Counted from the first letter of the stretch, positions 1 to 10,515 are shown. The stretch: DNA of 64,000 nucleotides from Bacillaceae bacterium (GCA_017656255.1 JACDOE010000001.1:809205-873204), one strand, 5' to 3'. Numbers and translations: made by a program. Notes: generated by a model from the sequence alone, not told the origin.

Positions 1-241
1 GTTTAGCAAATTCTGGAATGTACAGATCCGGATTTTCAATCATCAGATGCACGTCCAGAGGAAGCTCCGTCAGGGGTCTCACAGCCCCGACCACCAGAGG
101 GCCGATGGTAATGTTGGGGACAAAATGACCGTCCATCACATCCACATGGATCCAGTCGGCTCCCCCTTTTTCAACATCCTGTATGTCTTCACCCAGTCTG
201 GAAAAATCAGCTGATAAAATAGATGGTGCTATTTTAATCAA
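1..241 (-). CDS. rpe: Ribulose-phosphate 3-epimerase, N-terminal part (runs off the window)
   Basis: Interconverts ribulose 5-phosphate and xylulose 5-phosphate in the pentose phosphate pathway (cytoplasm). The reverse strand reads (start)[20 protein letters not shown], then [17 protein letters not shown] and DVHLMIENP. These are the conserved N-terminal half of the TIM-barrel epimerase, including the metal-binding His and Asp of HVDVMDG. The start is a TTG at 241-239, with GGAGG about 8 nt upstream inside the end of rsgA. Only 2 nt separate the rsgA stop from this start, so the genes are probably translationally coupled. The rsgA-rpe order matches B. subtilis. The C-terminal two thirds lie outside the window. 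Confidence 0.93.
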   Translation of the reverse strand, partial: MIKIAPSILSADFSRLGEDIQDVEKGGADWIHVDVMDGHFVPNITIGPLVVGAVRPLTELPLDVHLMIENPDLYIPEFAK

Positions 242-243
242 GA

Positions 244-1134
244 TCAGTACCTCCGCTTCTTCTCATTCATTTCCTGTAAAAACTGCACATAATGTTCGTA
301 TCTTTCCGGATGTATTCCGCCGTTTTCCAGAGCTTCCTGGACCGCACAATCGGGTTCGCTCACATGCAGGCAGCCCCGGAATTTACATTGCGGGGAATAA
401 GCTCTCAGATCGATAAAACAATCGCTTAACTCCTCTTTTTCCATATGCCTGAAATCCAGCTGGCTGAATCCAGGCGTATCGGCCACGGCGCCTCCTTCTT
501 TAAACGGAAGCAACTCGACGTGACGCGTGGTATGGCGTCCCCGTTTTAATTTGGTGCTTACCTGGCCGGTTTCCAGATCACGACCGGGAAAGATTCGGCT
601 TAACAATGACGATTTTCCCACGCCGGAAGGGCCGGCGAATACTGAAATTTTGCCGGCCAGGTGTTTTTTAAGCTGTTCGATTTCTTCATTTTCTTTTGCA
701 CTGGTGGTTATAACGGGATACCCGATGGATTGATAAAGTTGAATCATCGCGTCGATGTCTTCCTGTTTACCTTTTTTGCGTTCCAGATCCATTTTATTGA
801 TGCAGATGAGTGATTGTATCCCGGCATATTCGGTATGCACCAGAATCTTGTCCAGTAAATAAGGATTGAAGGGCGGCTCATCGAATGAAACAACCACGAC
901 AGCCAGATCGATATTGGCAACCGGGGGGCGGATCAATTCGTTTTTCCTCGGAAGCACATTTTGCACATACCCTTCCTTCTCGCCAGTCGGGTCGAATTCT
1001 ACCTGATCACCGACCAGGGGCGTGATGCCCTTTTTTTTAAACAATCCCCTCGCCCGACATTGCCAGACGACGTTGTTTTCATCTGACACATAATAATAAC
1101 CGCTCAGTGCTTTGATGATTCGCCCCTTCGCCAT
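244..1134 (-). CDS. rsgA: Small ribosomal subunit biogenesis GTPase RsgA
   Basis: Circularly permuted GTPase that checks late 30S subunit assembly. It has 296 residues, the usual length. An OB-fold N-terminus (1-70) is followed by G motifs in permuted order: NKMD (113-116, G4), SAK (145-147, G5), GPSGVGKSS (168-176, G1 P-loop) and DTPGF (219-223, G3). A C-terminal zinc knuckle uses C250, C255, H257 and C263. The ATG is preceded by AAGGAGG. It lies between prkC and rpe, as B. subtilis yloQ does. A functional link to the upstream kinase PrkC is known for B. subtilis (phosphorylation of RsgA) but is only inferred here. Confidence 0.97.
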   Translation of the reverse strand: MAKGRIIKALSGYYYVSDENNVVWQCRARGLFKKKGITPLVGDQVEFDPTGEKEGYVQNVLPRKNELIRPPVANIDLAVVVVSFDEPPFNPYLLDKILVHTEYAGIQSLICINKMDLERKKGKQEDIDAMIQLYQSIGYPVITTSAKENEEIEQLKKHLAGKISVFAGPSGVGKSSLLSRIFPGRDLETGQVSTKLKRGRHTTRHVELLPFKEGGAVADTPGFSQLDFRHMEKEELSDCFIDLRAYSPQCKFRGCLHVSEPDCAVQEALENGGIHPERYEHYVQFLQEMNEKKRRY

Positions 1135-1179
1135 ATATCTACCTCCTTCCTCTTTATCTTATGATGGATGGGTCGCCTT

Positions 1180-3123
1180 CTAATCCCGATAGCTAACCAT
1201 TTTCTTCTCCAGCAGGCTTCCGTCCTGATACACCTTGATATAACCATTTTGTCCCGGTGCCAGCACCAGATGGACGCGGAACACCCGGGTCTTCGAAACA
1301 GTCTCGTGAATCTGGGTCAGGTCTTCGCCCCGGGCGTCCGTCACCATGATGGTTACATCCACCTGCTGGTCCCGTTCCACTTCAACTTTGATTGGGTAAT
1401 AAAGCTCTTTGGCATCATCCGGATATCCCTTGCTGATTTTAATGGCTACTTCCGATCCCGGAGATACTTCATCACCGGGCTTGTAGGGAAATTGCCAGTA
1501 CACTTTTCCGGGAGGCTGGTAGCTTTCGCCGTACTGGATGTCTTCAGCCAGTTCCAGTCCATATTTCAGCAAAGTCGCTCTGGCTTCTTCCTCAGTCTTT
1601 CCGATAAGATTCGGCATTTCGATGGTATCTACTCCCTTACTGACCGTAAGGACCACTGTCGTTTCACCGGGGATAACCATTTCACCGGGTGCCGGTTCCT
1701 GACTGATGATTTTCCCGGCGTCAACGGTTTCACTGGATTCCTTCTCCACTTTGATTTCTGCAAATTGATTGGCCAGTTCGGCCTGAACTTTGCGGTAAGG
1801 AAGACCGCGGAAGTCATCCATTTCTACCTTCTTTTTACCCTTGCTGACATAGAGCAGCACCTGCGTATTCTGCTTGACCACCATGCCGGGAGCCGGTTGC
1901 TGTCTGACGACAAATCCTTCCTTGGTCACATCGTGATATATTTCTTTAATGTCAGCCTGAAGTCCGTTCTGTTTTAATTTCTCCACCGCTGCCTCTTGAG
2001 ACAGATTGGCCACGGACGGCGTCGAAACGTCCGGAACATACAGGATGCCCCGTGCATAATTAAAGCCCAGCACCCCTACCAGAACCAGTAGCATCAGGGT
2101 GGACACCCACATCACCGGTCGAATCCAGAAGGACAGCTGCTTTATTCTCCCTTCATGCGGTTCTTCCCCGGACATTTCTTCCTGAAGGTGCTGACGTTCC
2201 ATGGCATTTACCTTTGTATCCAGCATATCTTCAGAAATGGCCGGTAAGATTTTGGTGGCTTCGTCATCGACATCTTCTATGTGAAGCGGCGCCTCATCTG
2301 CCCTTTCTTCCAGCAGGCATGTTTTCAGATCCTCTTCCATTTCCCGCACTGATTGATAGCGTTTGTGAGGATCTTTGGCCAGGGCACGCAACACGACATT
2401 TTCAACACTCTGGGGAATGTCCGGATTTATCTTTTTTGGCGGAACAATGTTTTCCTGCAAATGTTTCAGCGCTACACTGATCGGGCTTTCTCCGGAAAAA
2501 GGCACTTTTCCCGTCAACATTTCATAAAGGACGATTCCCAGTGAATAGATGTCCGATTTTTCTTCAATCATGCCCCCTCTGGCCTGCTCCGGTGAAAAAT
2601 AATGTACAGATCCGATCACGGAACCGGTATGGGTGATCGTATTCGTTGAGACAGCACGTGCAATGCCGAAGTCCGTCACTTTAACCCGACCATGATGGCT
2701 GATTAGAATATTGTGTGGTTTAATATCGCGATGAATAATCCGATTCTGGTGAGCGTGGTCCAGTGCGTCACAGATTTGAATGGCATAATCGACCGCTTCG
2801 CTGACATCGAGAGGAGCCCTCTCCGTGATGATGTCCTTCAGCGTCTGGCCATCTATGCATTCCATAATGATGTAATAGGTGTCATCTTCCTCACCCACAT
2901 CAAAGATACTGACAATATTCGGGTGGGAAAGACTGGCCGCTGACTGGGCCTCACGGCGGAAACGCCGGATAAAATCTTCATCCTGGCCGAATTGCGGACG
3001 TAACACCTTGACGGCAACAGAACGGTTCAGCAGGCGATCATGGGCCTTGTAAACGACTGCCATGCCTCCGCCACCGATCCGCTGCCTGATTTCATAACGG
3101 TCTCCGAGTACCTTTCCGATCAT
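1180..3123 (-). CDS. prkC: Membrane Ser/Thr protein kinase with PASTA repeats (PrkC/Stk1 family)
   Basis: Hanks-type kinase that senses muropeptides or lipid II outside the cell and phosphorylates cytoplasmic targets (growth control, germination). Kinase domain about 1-270: glycine loop IGGGGMAVV (16-24), Lys39, HRDIKPHN (131-138), DFG (151-153), SPEQ (177-180). An acidic linker leads to one membrane segment near 337-357. Three PASTA repeats follow (about 363-430, 431-498, 499-568), each ending in VSKG or ISKG, and then an 80-residue C-terminal beta-type domain beginning YPDDAKELYY. The start codon overlaps the prpC stop in ATGA, so kinase and phosphatase are coupled. Length (647) and architecture match B. 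subtilis PrkC. Confidence 0.97.
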   Translation of the reverse strand: MIGKVLGDRYEIRQRIGGGGMAVVYKAHDRLLNRSVAVKVLRPQFGQDEDFIRRFRREAQSAASLSHPNIVSIFDVGEEDDTYYIIMECIDGQTLKDIITERAPLDVSEAVDYAIQICDALDHAHQNRIIHRDIKPHNILISHHGRVKVTDFGIARAVSTNTITHTGSVIGSVHYFSPEQARGGMIEEKSDIYSLGIVLYEMLTGKVPFSGESPISVALKHLQENIVPPKKINPDIPQSVENVVLRALAKDPHKRYQSVREMEEDLKTCLLEERADEAPLHIEDVDDEATKILPAISEDMLDTKVNAMERQHLQEEMSGEEPHEGRIKQLSFWIRPVMWVSTLMLLVLVGVLGFNYARGILYVPDVSTPSVANLSQEAAVEKLKQNGLQADIKEIYHDVTKEGFVVRQQPAPGMVVKQNTQVLLYVSKGKKKVEMDDFRGLPYRKVQAELANQFAEIKVEKESSETVDAGKIISQEPAPGEMVIPGETTVVLTVSKGVDTIEMPNLIGKTEEEARATLLKYGLELAEDIQYGESYQPPGKVYWQFPYKPGDEVSPGSEVAIKISKGYPDDAKELYYPIKVEVERDQQVDVTIMVTDARGEDLTQIHETVSKTRVFRVHLVLAPGQNGYIKVYQDGSLLEKKMVSYRD

Positions 3124-3893
3124 TGTTCCTCACCTCCCCCGTGACAGGAGGAGTCAGGATGATGGACAATGATGACCGTAACATTATCATCTCCTCCTGC
3201 CTTCAGGGCTTTTTGCACCATTTCATTGGCCTGATCATCGACCTGCTCAAAGGTGGTTAAAATCTGGTTGAGCTCATCATGCACCACCATGTTAGTCAAC
3301 CCATCCGAACAGAGCAACAGCGTTTCTCCGGGCTTCCAGTCGACCATCCGAGTATCCACCACCACTTCCTGTTCCGTTCCCAGCGCGCGGATCAGGACAT
3401 TTTTTTGCGGATGGTGATGCGCCTCTTCTTCCGTGATTTGCCCCTTCCGCTGTAATTCATTGACAAGCGAATGGTCTTCCGTCAGTAAAACAAGCTGGTC
3501 CTCTGTTTTTTTATAGATACGACTGTCGCCGATATGAGCGATGGCCACCCAGTCCGGTGAAGCCAGTGCCGTGACAATGGTGGTTCCCATTCCATGGCAT
3601 TCATCATTTTCAAGGGAATATTGATACACTTCCCGGTTCGCTGTCAGAATGGCCTGTTCAAGTAGGCGGCAGGCTTCCTGTCCGGTTACCCCGTTGTCAA
3701 TCGAGGCAAGTTCACGCTTGACCACCTGAACCGCCATCCTGCTGGCCACATCACCGGCCTGATGTCCTCCCATGCCATCCGCCACAATCGCCAGAACCCA
3801 TCCGGTATCATAATGGATGCAGGCACCGTGATCTTCATTGAGCCGGCGGATACACCCCACATGGGAACGTAAAGCGGTTTCCATCTGGTTCAC
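3120..3893 (-). CDS. prpC: PP2C-type protein phosphatase (Stp/PrpC)
   Basis: Mn/Mg-dependent Ser/Thr phosphatase that reverses phosphorylation by the partner kinase encoded immediately downstream. PPM-family motifs are in order: RRLNEDHG near the N-terminus, VADGMGGHQAGDVAS (metal-binding Asp and Gly), IAHIGDSRIY, LTEDHSLV, LLLCSDGLTNMV and the final GGDDNVTVI with metal-binding Asp. 257 residues, standard for the bacterial family. It abuts rlmN (stop and start adjacent) and overlaps prkC by 4 nt, so it sits inside one transcription unit. Confidence 0.96.
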   Translation of the reverse strand: MNQMETALRSHVGCIRRLNEDHGACIHYDTGWVLAIVADGMGGHQAGDVASRMAVQVVKRELASIDNGVTGQEACRLLEQAILTANREVYQYSLENDECHGMGTTIVTALASPDWVAIAHIGDSRIYKKTEDQLVLLTEDHSLVNELQRKGQITEEEAHHHPQKNVLIRALGTEQEVVVDTRMVDWKPGETLLLCSDGLTNMVVHDELNQILTTFEQVDDQANEMVQKALKAGGDDNVTVIIVHHPDSSCHGGGEEQ

Positions 3894-4985
3894 TCACCCC
3901 TCATTCTTCGACGCATGCTTGGCACGAAGCTGGCCGCATGCAGCTGCGATATCACTGCCGTGTTCCCGGCGGATTGTGGTGTTGACCCCTTTTTGCTGCA
4001 GGATTTTTTGAAAACGCAAAATGTCTTCTTTCGGGGTCCGGACATAATCTCTTTCCGGCACATAGTTCACCGGGATCAGGTTGACATGACACTTCAAATC
4101 GCCGACGAGTTCGGCCAGTTCCTCTGCATGTTCCGGCTGGTCATTCACGCCGCCGAACAGCCCGTACTCAAATGTAATTCGTCGACCGGTGGTTTTAATG
4201 TAGTACCGACAGGCTTCCATCAGTTTTTCCAGCGGATAGGCCCGGTTGATCGGCATCAGTCGGGACCGGATCTCGGTATTGGGGGCATGAAGGGATATGG
4301 CAAGACTGACCTGTAATTTCTGATCGGCAAAATCATAGATTCGGGGCAGAATACCACTGGTGGACACGGTGATGTGACGCTGACCGATGTTCAATCCCCG
4401 TTCATGATTGATAATCGAGATGAATGTCATGAGCGCATCGAAATTCTCAAATGGTTCACCGATCCCCATGACCACGACATGACTGGCCCGACTTCCTTCT
4501 TCATCCAGCATTTCCTGGGCTTTCAACACCTGGGCCACCACCTCTCCGGCAGTCAGGTTTCGTTTCAACCCGCCCAGGGTAGAGGCGCAGAAAGTGCAAC
4601 CGATCCGACATCCAACCTGTGTCGTCACACATACACTGTTTCCATAGTTGTGGCGCATGATGACTGTTTCAATGGCATGACCATCCCGCAGACTGAACAG
4701 AAACTTGATCGTTCCGTCCGCGGAAACCTGACGGGTGATTTCGTCCAGAACATGCATAGAAAACGATTGATCAAGCTTTTCACGAAGTTCTTTGGACAGG
4801 TTGGTCATTTCCTGAAAGGAGTGAACCCGTTTGACATATAACCAGTCATAGATCTGGGAAGCTCGAAAAGCGGGTTCATGGTTATCCTTCAACCAGGATT
4901 TCAACCCTTCAAAAGAAAGGTCATAGATGACCGGCTTTTGCTGTTGGTCTTGATGAACTTGTTCGGGCTTCATGGATTCTTGCAT
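3894..4985 (-). CDS. rlmN: Dual-specificity 23S rRNA A2503 / tRNA A37 C2-methyltransferase
   Basis: Radical SAM enzyme that methylates C2 of A2503 in 23S rRNA and A37 of some tRNAs. The CxxxCxxC cluster site is in [15 protein letters not shown]. The conserved C-terminal Cys (AACGQL) needed for the methyl-cysteine intermediate is present, as are [11 protein letters not shown] and [11 protein letters not shown] chose the ATG at 4985 (363 residues, the B. subtilis YloN length). It has GGTGA about 5 nt upstream, while an in-frame ATG at 5042 would add 19 residues and has only a poor Shine-Dalgarno. Which start is used is not certain. Confidence 0.94.
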   Translation of the reverse strand: MQESMKPEQVHQDQQQKPVIYDLSFEGLKSWLKDNHEPAFRASQIYDWLYVKRVHSFQEMTNLSKELREKLDQSFSMHVLDEITRQVSADGTIKFLFSLRDGHAIETVIMRHNYGNSVCVTTQVGCRIGCTFCASTLGGLKRNLTAGEVVAQVLKAQEMLDEEGSRASHVVVMGIGEPFENFDALMTFISIINHERGLNIGQRHITVSTSGILPRIYDFADQKLQVSLAISLHAPNTEIRSRLMPINRAYPLEKLMEACRYYIKTTGRRITFEYGLFGGVNDQPEHAEELAELVGDLKCHVNLIPVNYVPERDYVRTPKEDILRFQKILQQKGVNTTIRREHGSDIAAACGQLRAKHASKNEG

Positions 4986-5113
4986 GATTTCACCAAATTC
5001 CTGCTTGTTATTATATTCATAGCTTTTCCTTTTTGAATACATGTATCAACTTTCGAACATCATTGTACCATAGCTGCGGGTGAAAAGAAAAAAGGAAATC
5101 GCGAGGAAACGCT

Positions 5114-6526
5114 TTATGCCTCTCTCTTTAAACGGGCAATAAAAAACCCGTCGCTTTCAAAATGATGGGGAAGAATCTGAAAATACCCCCGGCTTAAATC
5201 ATACTTTTCCGATAAGACTACTGGCAGAATATCAGCCGTTTCTGTATCCAGTAAAAATTCAGGATGTTCTCTGACAAAACGAAGGACTTGTTGTTCATTT
5301 TCTTTCGGTTCGACAGTACAGGTACTGTAAACCAGCACCCCGCCGGGCCTGACCAGACGGGATATTTCCTCAAGCATCCGGTACTGAACCGAAGCGATAT
5401 CGGCCACATCGGACTCCCGTTTTTTCCATTTTAAATCCGGTTTGCGCCGAATCACGCCCAGCCCGGTACAGGGAGCATCCAGAAGGATACGATCAAACTG
5501 TTTCTCTTCGAGGATAGAAGCCAGGTTCGTCGCATCAGCGGTGATCGTATCAATGATGGTGATGCCCAGCCGGCTGGCATGTTCTTCGATCAAAGCTTTT
5601 TTATGCGGATGGATATCAGCTGCAACAATTTTTCCCCGGTTCTCCATCAATTCTGCCATATGGGTCGTCTTGCCTCCAGGAGCGGCACAGGCATCCAACA
5701 CCTCCATACCGGGCCCCGGGCGGAGTGTCTTACCCACCAGCATGGAACTCTCATCCTGAATCGTACATTTTCCTTCACGAAATGGCGCCGTATCGGCAAC
5801 ATTGCCGATACCGGACACTTTCAGGCTTTCCGGTACCAGCGAAGACGCCTCGATCCGCGCTTCAGGGTACTGATCGGCCAGGTATTGCCTTATTTCATCC
5901 GCCGAAGCTTTAAGGGTATTAACCCGAATTGACGTCAGAGGGGGCTGATTGTTGGCTTCCGCCATTTTCCGCGTGGTTTCTTCTCCGTAGACCTCGAGCC
6001 ATCTTTTGATCATCCATTCCGGATGAGAATACTGAAGGGACAGGCGTCGCTCCAGCGGATAGGTCGAGGGAATTTCAACTTTTTCCGGCTGTCGCAAAAA
6101 AGAGCGGAGTACACCGTTGACAAAGCCGGCGATGCCTTTATGACCCCATTTTTTTGCGATTTCCACAGCCTGATGGACAGTCGCCCGGTCCGGAATCCGC
6201 TCCAGATAATAAATCTGGTAAAAACTGATCCGGAGTAATTGTTTTACCCAGTTATCCAGCCGATTGGTGCCCTGTTTCACAAATTGATCAATCATCCAGT
6301 CCAGCGTATTCAAACGGGAGAGGGTACCATACACCAGCTCCGTTGCCAGTGACTTTTCTTTATGATCCAGCGATACACGCTGAAAGGCCTGGTTTAATTC
6401 CAGGTTGGAGTAGGAATCATGTTCCTCCACCTTTTCCAGCACGTCGATTGCGATTTCTCTGGCACTGGAAGGCGTCATACGTTTCTTGTTTCGTTTTCCT
6501 GTTTTCGGTCCGGTACGACGGCTCAT
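5114..6526 (-). CDS. rsmB: 16S rRNA m5C967 methyltransferase RsmB
   Basis: SAM-dependent RNA (cytosine-5) methyltransferase of the Fmu/RsmB family, 470 residues. A basic N-terminal tail (about 1-20) precedes a NusB-like RNA-binding domain (about 20-150). The Rossmann methyltransferase domain has the SAM loop LDACAAPGGKTTHMAELM, then DAPCTGLGVIRRKPDLKW with the first catalytic Cys (PC) and VYSTCTVEPKENEQQV with the second (TC). The start is preceded by AAGGTGG. It lies 15 nt beyond fmt in the fmt-rsmB-rlmN order typical of Bacilli. Confidence 0.96.
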   Translation of the reverse strand: MSRRTGPKTGKRNKKRMTPSSAREIAIDVLEKVEEHDSYSNLELNQAFQRVSLDHKEKSLATELVYGTLSRLNTLDWMIDQFVKQGTNRLDNWVKQLLRISFYQIYYLERIPDRATVHQAVEIAKKWGHKGIAGFVNGVLRSFLRQPEKVEIPSTYPLERRLSLQYSHPEWMIKRWLEVYGEETTRKMAEANNQPPLTSIRVNTLKASADEIRQYLADQYPEARIEASSLVPESLKVSGIGNVADTAPFREGKCTIQDESSMLVGKTLRPGPGMEVLDACAAPGGKTTHMAELMENRGKIVAADIHPHKKALIEEHASRLGITIIDTITADATNLASILEEKQFDRILLDAPCTGLGVIRRKPDLKWKKRESDVADIASVQYRMLEEISRLVRPGGVLVYSTCTVEPKENEQQVLRFVREHPEFLLDTETADILPVVLSEKYDLSRGYFQILPHHFESDGFFIARLKREA

Positions 6527-6541
6527 GCTGTCATTCCACCT

Positions 6542-7486
6542 TTAACCCAGTTTATCTGCTACGTTCAGCCGGGAACCCACTCCCCGCACAAAATCGCCCA
6601 CCGGCATTCTCCGTTTGCCCGCCGGTTGCAACTCTTTAAGTGTGATGGCTCCCTGCCCCGTTGCCACCACGACGCCTTCTTCGCTGACCTGGACAATGGT
6701 TCCCGGTTCATGCCCGTCCCATTTTTCACCATCGGGCGTTACCTCGGCCCACCAGATCTTTAAAACCTGTCCATTCCAGCGGGTAAAAGCAACCGGCCAC
6801 GGATTTAATCCCCTCACCTGATTGTAAATGGCGATGGCCGGTTTTTCCCAGTCAATTTGTTCATCTTCCCGCTTGATGTTGTAGGCAAAAGTTGCTTTTG
6901 CTTCGTCCTGGGGGATCGGTGTGATTTCACCATTAACCAGACGTGGAATAGTTTCTCCCAGAAGCTCTGCCCCGATTTCACTCAAACGGTCATGCAGGCT
7001 CCCGACCGTATCCCTGTCATCAATGGGAACAGCCCGCTGGCTGAGAATATCTCCGGCATCCAGCCGGTCAATCATGTACATGATTGTGATGCCGGTTTTC
7101 TTTTCTCCATCGATGATCGCTTTATGTATGGGGGCCCCTCCCCGGTATTTCGGCAACAGGGAAGCATGGACATTTATACAGCCGAAACGGGGAAATGCCA
7201 GTATTTTTGAGGGCACGATCTGTCCGTAAGCGGCGGTGACTATCAATTCCGGATTCAGATCCAGTACTTCTTTCACGGCATCGTCCGCCGATAATTTTTC
7301 CGGCTGCAGCACTTTAATACCGTGTTCAAGGGCGGCTACTTTCACCGGTGGCGGGGTCAGCACTTTTTTTCTTCCCTTCGGCCGGTCCGGCTGGGTGACA
7401 ACGGCCACGACCTCATAACCATCCCGGATCAATCGTTCAAGTGAAGGGACACTAAAATCCGGTGTTCCCATGAATATGATTCGCAC
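6542..7486 (-). CDS. fmt: Methionyl-tRNA formyltransferase
   Basis: Transfers formyl from 10-formyl-THF to initiator Met-tRNA. The N-terminal catalytic domain opens with [14 protein letters not shown]. The folate-binding and catalytic loop is [16 protein letters not shown] (Asn and His of the family), followed by [17 protein letters not shown]. The C-terminal OB-fold tRNA-binding domain includes [13 protein letters not shown] place the start at the GTG at 7486 (reading RIIFMG next) because GGGGGAG is about 8 nt upstream. An in-frame GTG 9 nt further up sits on top of the Shine-Dalgarno. It is paired with def, the deformylase. Confidence 0.95.
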   Translation of the reverse strand: MRIIFMGTPDFSVPSLERLIRDGYEVVAVVTQPDRPKGRKKVLTPPPVKVAALEHGIKVLQPEKLSADDAVKEVLDLNPELIVTAAYGQIVPSKILAFPRFGCINVHASLLPKYRGGAPIHKAIIDGEKKTGITIMYMIDRLDAGDILSQRAVPIDDRDTVGSLHDRLSEIGAELLGETIPRLVNGEITPIPQDEAKATFAYNIKREDEQIDWEKPAIAIYNQVRGLNPWPVAFTRWNGQVLKIWWAEVTPDGEKWDGHEPGTIVQVSEEGVVVATGQGAITLKELQPAGKRRMPVGDFVRGVGSRLNVADKLG

Positions 7487-7523
7487 TGCGGTCACTCCCC
7501 CTCAATCCGTAATTGACTCGTAT

Positions 7524-8000
7524 TTACTCGTTTTTTTCTCTTTCTTCCGGTTCCGTATAAGTTCGAACGGCAAGATCGATAAACAGCACCCCGTTCAGAT
7601 GATCCAGTTCATGTTGCATAGCCCGGGCAAAGAAATCCTCGCCTTCAATGGTAAATTCATTGCCATGGCGATCCTGGGCTTTCATTTTCACTTTTTTGGC
7701 GCGCAGGACATCTCCCATTAAACCCGGGATGCTGAGACAGCCTTCCGGTCCCAGTTGCTCACCTTCTTTTGCCACAATTTCCGGATTGATGAACTCAACC
7801 AGTCCATCACCCACATCCACGACAAAGACGCGTTTCAGAATACCCACCTGTGGTGCTGCCAGGCCGACACCATTGGCATGATACATGGTTTCGGCCATAT
7901 CATCCAGTAATTTATGAAGATTTTGATTGAATTTTTTTACGGTGACACTTTTTTCTCTCAACACGGGGTCGGGATGTTTGACAATCTTACGAATACCCAT
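7524..8000 (-). CDS. def: Peptide deformylase
   Basis: Metal hydrolase that removes the N-formyl group from nascent proteins. All three active-site motifs are present: GVGLAAPQVG (motif 1, G-x-G-L-A-A-x-Q), EGCLSIPG (motif 2, metal-binding Cys) and QHELDHLNG (motif 3, HExxH). 158 residues, in the range of the short type 1 (Def/DefB) proteins. ATG preceded by GGAGG. It lies between priA and fmt, as in B. subtilis. Confidence 0.97.
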   Translation of the reverse strand: MGIRKIVKHPDPVLREKSVTVKKFNQNLHKLLDDMAETMYHANGVGLAAPQVGILKRVFVVDVGDGLVEFINPEIVAKEGEQLGPEGCLSIPGLMGDVLRAKKVKMKAQDRHGNEFTIEGEDFFARAMQHELDHLNGVLFIDLAVRTYTEPEEREKNE

Positions 8001-8055
8001 TCATTTCGCCTCCATTTACAGAAAAAATAAATAGATGAATCCACGATCTTCTTTC

Positions 8056-10515
8056 TCACATGAGATACTGCGGATCGACATCGACGACTATCTGCACGTC
8101 ACCGTGGGAGCGATCCTGTTCAAATTCCCGTACCAGCTGTCCGGCCTGATCCGGAATACCTTGCTCCGAACCGTATTTTAACACACACTGGTAACGATAT
8201 CTATTTTTGATCCGGGCAATCGGGGATGGGACCGGACCCAGAATGGCGACCGTTTTCGGTAGTGCTGATCCGAGGCGGCGGGCGAATTGATCGGCCGTTT
8301 TCACCACTGTCTGTTCGTGTTCATGTATGAATGTAAACAGAATCAATCGGCTGAAAGGCGGGTATTGATTGCGCATCCGTTCTCCGATCTCTTTTTGATA
8401 GAAACCGGTATAGTCATGACCGCGGGCAAACTGGATGCTGTAATGTTCCGGGGTATAAGTCTGAATCACCACTTCCCCTTTAATCTGATGCCGCCCGGCT
8501 CTGCCTCCGACCTGGGTCAGGAGCTGAAACGTTTTTTCCGAAGAACGAAAATCAGGCAGATGCAACACGGTGTCTGCCGCAATGACACCTACCAGGGAAA
8601 CCCGTTCAAAATCCAGTCCCTTGGCGATCATCTGGGTACCCAGCAGCACATCCCCTTTTCCTTCTTTAAAACGGGACAGCAGGGCCTCATGGGCTCCTTT
8701 GCGAGACGTCGTATCCACATCCATCCGGATCACGCGTATGCCCGGAAAATGACGGGACAGTTCTTCTTCCACCCGCTGGGTTCCGGTACCGAAATAACGA
8801 ATGTGCCGGCTGGAACAGCAGGGACACTGATCCGGCTCTTTTTCGGCATATCCGCAGTAGTGGCAGCGCATCGCCCGGTTTTTCCGGTGATAGGTAAGAG
8901 AGATATCGCAGTGAGGGCACTCCATCACATGACCGCAGGAACGGCACATCACGAATGTGGAAAACCCTCTTCGATTTAAAAACAGAACCATTTGTTCCCC
9001 GCGATCCAGTCGATCTTCAATCTTCTCCGTCAGGACCCGGCTGAACATGGATCTGTTTCCGTTTCTAAGTTCCTCTCTCATATCGACCAGCTGGACTTCT
9101 GGCATGGGACGATTGCCGATCCGTTCTTTCAGGGTCAGTAATGTTATTTTTCCTTCCCTTGCTCTATGATATGCTTCCAGTGAGGGAGTGGCACTTCCCA
9201 GCAGCACAACGGCCTGATGATATTTCCCGCGGTACATGGCTATGTCTCGTGCATGGTAGCGGGGGTTTTCTTCCTGTTTGTAGGAAGATTCATGTTCTTC
9301 ATCGATAATGATCAGGCCCAGGTTCTCAAATGGGGCGAATACCGCAGACCGGGCTCCGATGGCGACCCTCGCCTTTCCTTCCTTGATCCGACGCCATTCG
9401 TCAAACCGTTCACCTCCGGAGAGACGGCTGTGAAGGACGGCCACATCTTCACCGAATCTTCCTTTGAAGCGTTCCACCATCTGCGGGGTTAACGAAATTT
9501 CCGGTACGAGCACAATCGCCTGTTTTCCCAGTTCCAGCACTCTTTCGATCACCCGCAGGTAAATTTCCGTTTTCCCGCTCCCGGTGACACCGTGCAACAG
9601 ATACGGATGAAAACGGCCCTGATCGACAGCAGGAAGGATCTGATGTATCACCTGTTTCTGTTCTGCCGTTAATTGAGGCGGCTTTTGCCGTTCGTAGCGG
9701 ATGCCTTCATAGGGGTTGCGGTAGGACTGAACCTCTTCGATTTTGAGAAATCCTTTCTCAACCAGGCGATTGACGGTCTGGCGGATCGTACCCACTTCCG
9801 CAAGCAACTCTTTCAAACGCACACTTCCCATGCCGGGCCGGTGCAGAAAATACCTGAGAATTTCCTTCTGTTTGACCGCCTGTGCCGGAAGCTCGTCAAT
9901 CACCGCCGGCAATTGATTTTCCTCAAGCAACAGGGTCACCACGGAAACCGTTTTTCGGGTCACCCGGTCTTTCACTTCCCGTTCAATGAGGAGCCAGCCC
10001 TCTTTCACACCCTGTTCCAGCCAGTCTTGATCCCCCGGACATTTTTGCAGGAGATGCTTCCATTCTACGTGTTTGATTTCTTTTAACAGTTTGAACGCCT
10101 GCTCTCCTTCTCCGGTCAAAAACACCTGTGTTTCAATGCGCTCCAGTTGTTCGGGGTCCAGTGACACCCATTTTTCATAACGGGAACGCATCACAGCCGG
10201 GACCATACTCTCCAGAGCCGTAAATTTATAGCAAATATAGCGGCGGCTCATCCAGATCCCCAGTTGAACCAGCTCTTCCGTGAGAGGGGGTTCCGGGTCC
10301 GGTACTTCTTCCACATCCCGCAGGCGATCCGGCCCGACAGCCCCGTCGGTATCATCCGTGACAGCAATGACGAACCCCTGAATTTTGCGTGGTCCGAAAG
10401 GCACGATCACCCGACTCCCGACCTGAATGCTGTTCGTCAGGTGATCCGGTATCCGGTAATCAAAGGTTTTGTCCGTATTGAGTACGGGAACATCCACAAC
10501 AACTCTTGCAATCAT
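8056..10515 (-). CDS. priA: Primosomal replication restart helicase PriA
   Basis: 3'-5' superfamily 2 helicase that reloads the replisome at stalled forks. The N-terminal 3'-DNA-binding domain (1-100) and winged-helix region are followed by Walker A GVTGSGKT (309-316) and Walker B DEEH (405-408). Eight zinc-binding cysteines sit at 524, 527, 533, 536, 551, 554, 564 and 567. Then come the helicase C motifs (IAKGLDFERVSLVGV, QVGGRAGR) and the C-terminal domain. 819 residues, full length. The start overlaps the coaBC stop as ATGA. Confidence 0.97.
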   Translation of the reverse strand: MIARVVVDVPVLNTDKTFDYRIPDHLTNSIQVGSRVIVPFGPRKIQGFVIAVTDDTDGAVGPDRLRDVEEVPDPEPPLTEELVQLGIWMSRRYICYKFTALESMVPAVMRSRYEKWVSLDPEQLERIETQVFLTGEGEQAFKLLKEIKHVEWKHLLQKCPGDQDWLEQGVKEGWLLIEREVKDRVTRKTVSVVTLLLEENQLPAVIDELPAQAVKQKEILRYFLHRPGMGSVRLKELLAEVGTIRQTVNRLVEKGFLKIEEVQSYRNPYEGIRYERQKPPQLTAEQKQVIHQILPAVDQGRFHPYLLHGVTGSGKTEIYLRVIERVLELGKQAIVLVPEISLTPQMVERFKGRFGEDVAVLHSRLSGGERFDEWRRIKEGKARVAIGARSAVFAPFENLGLIIIDEEHESSYKQEENPRYHARDIAMYRGKYHQAVVLLGSATPSLEAYHRAREGKITLLTLKERIGNRPMPEVQLVDMREELRNGNRSMFSRVLTEKIEDRLDRGEQMVLFLNRRGFSTFVMCRSCGHVMECPHCDISLTYHRKNRAMRCHYCGYAEKEPDQCPCCSSRHIRYFGTGTQRVEEELSRHFPGIRVIRMDVDTTSRKGAHEALLSRFKEGKGDVLLGTQMIAKGLDFERVSLVGVIAADTVLHLPDFRSSEKTFQLLTQVGGRAGRHQIKGEVVIQTYTPEHYSIQFARGHDYTGFYQKEIGERMRNQYPPFSRLILFTFIHEHEQTVVKTADQFARRLGSALPKTVAILGPVPSPIARIKNRYRYQCVLKYGSEQGIPDQAGQLVREFEQDRSHGDVQIVVDVDPQYLM

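Noticed and set aside
1168-1977. 269-codon open frame on the plus strand opposite prkC
   Set aside because: Antisense to the PASTA region of prkC; its composition follows the complementary codons and no domain is recognisable.
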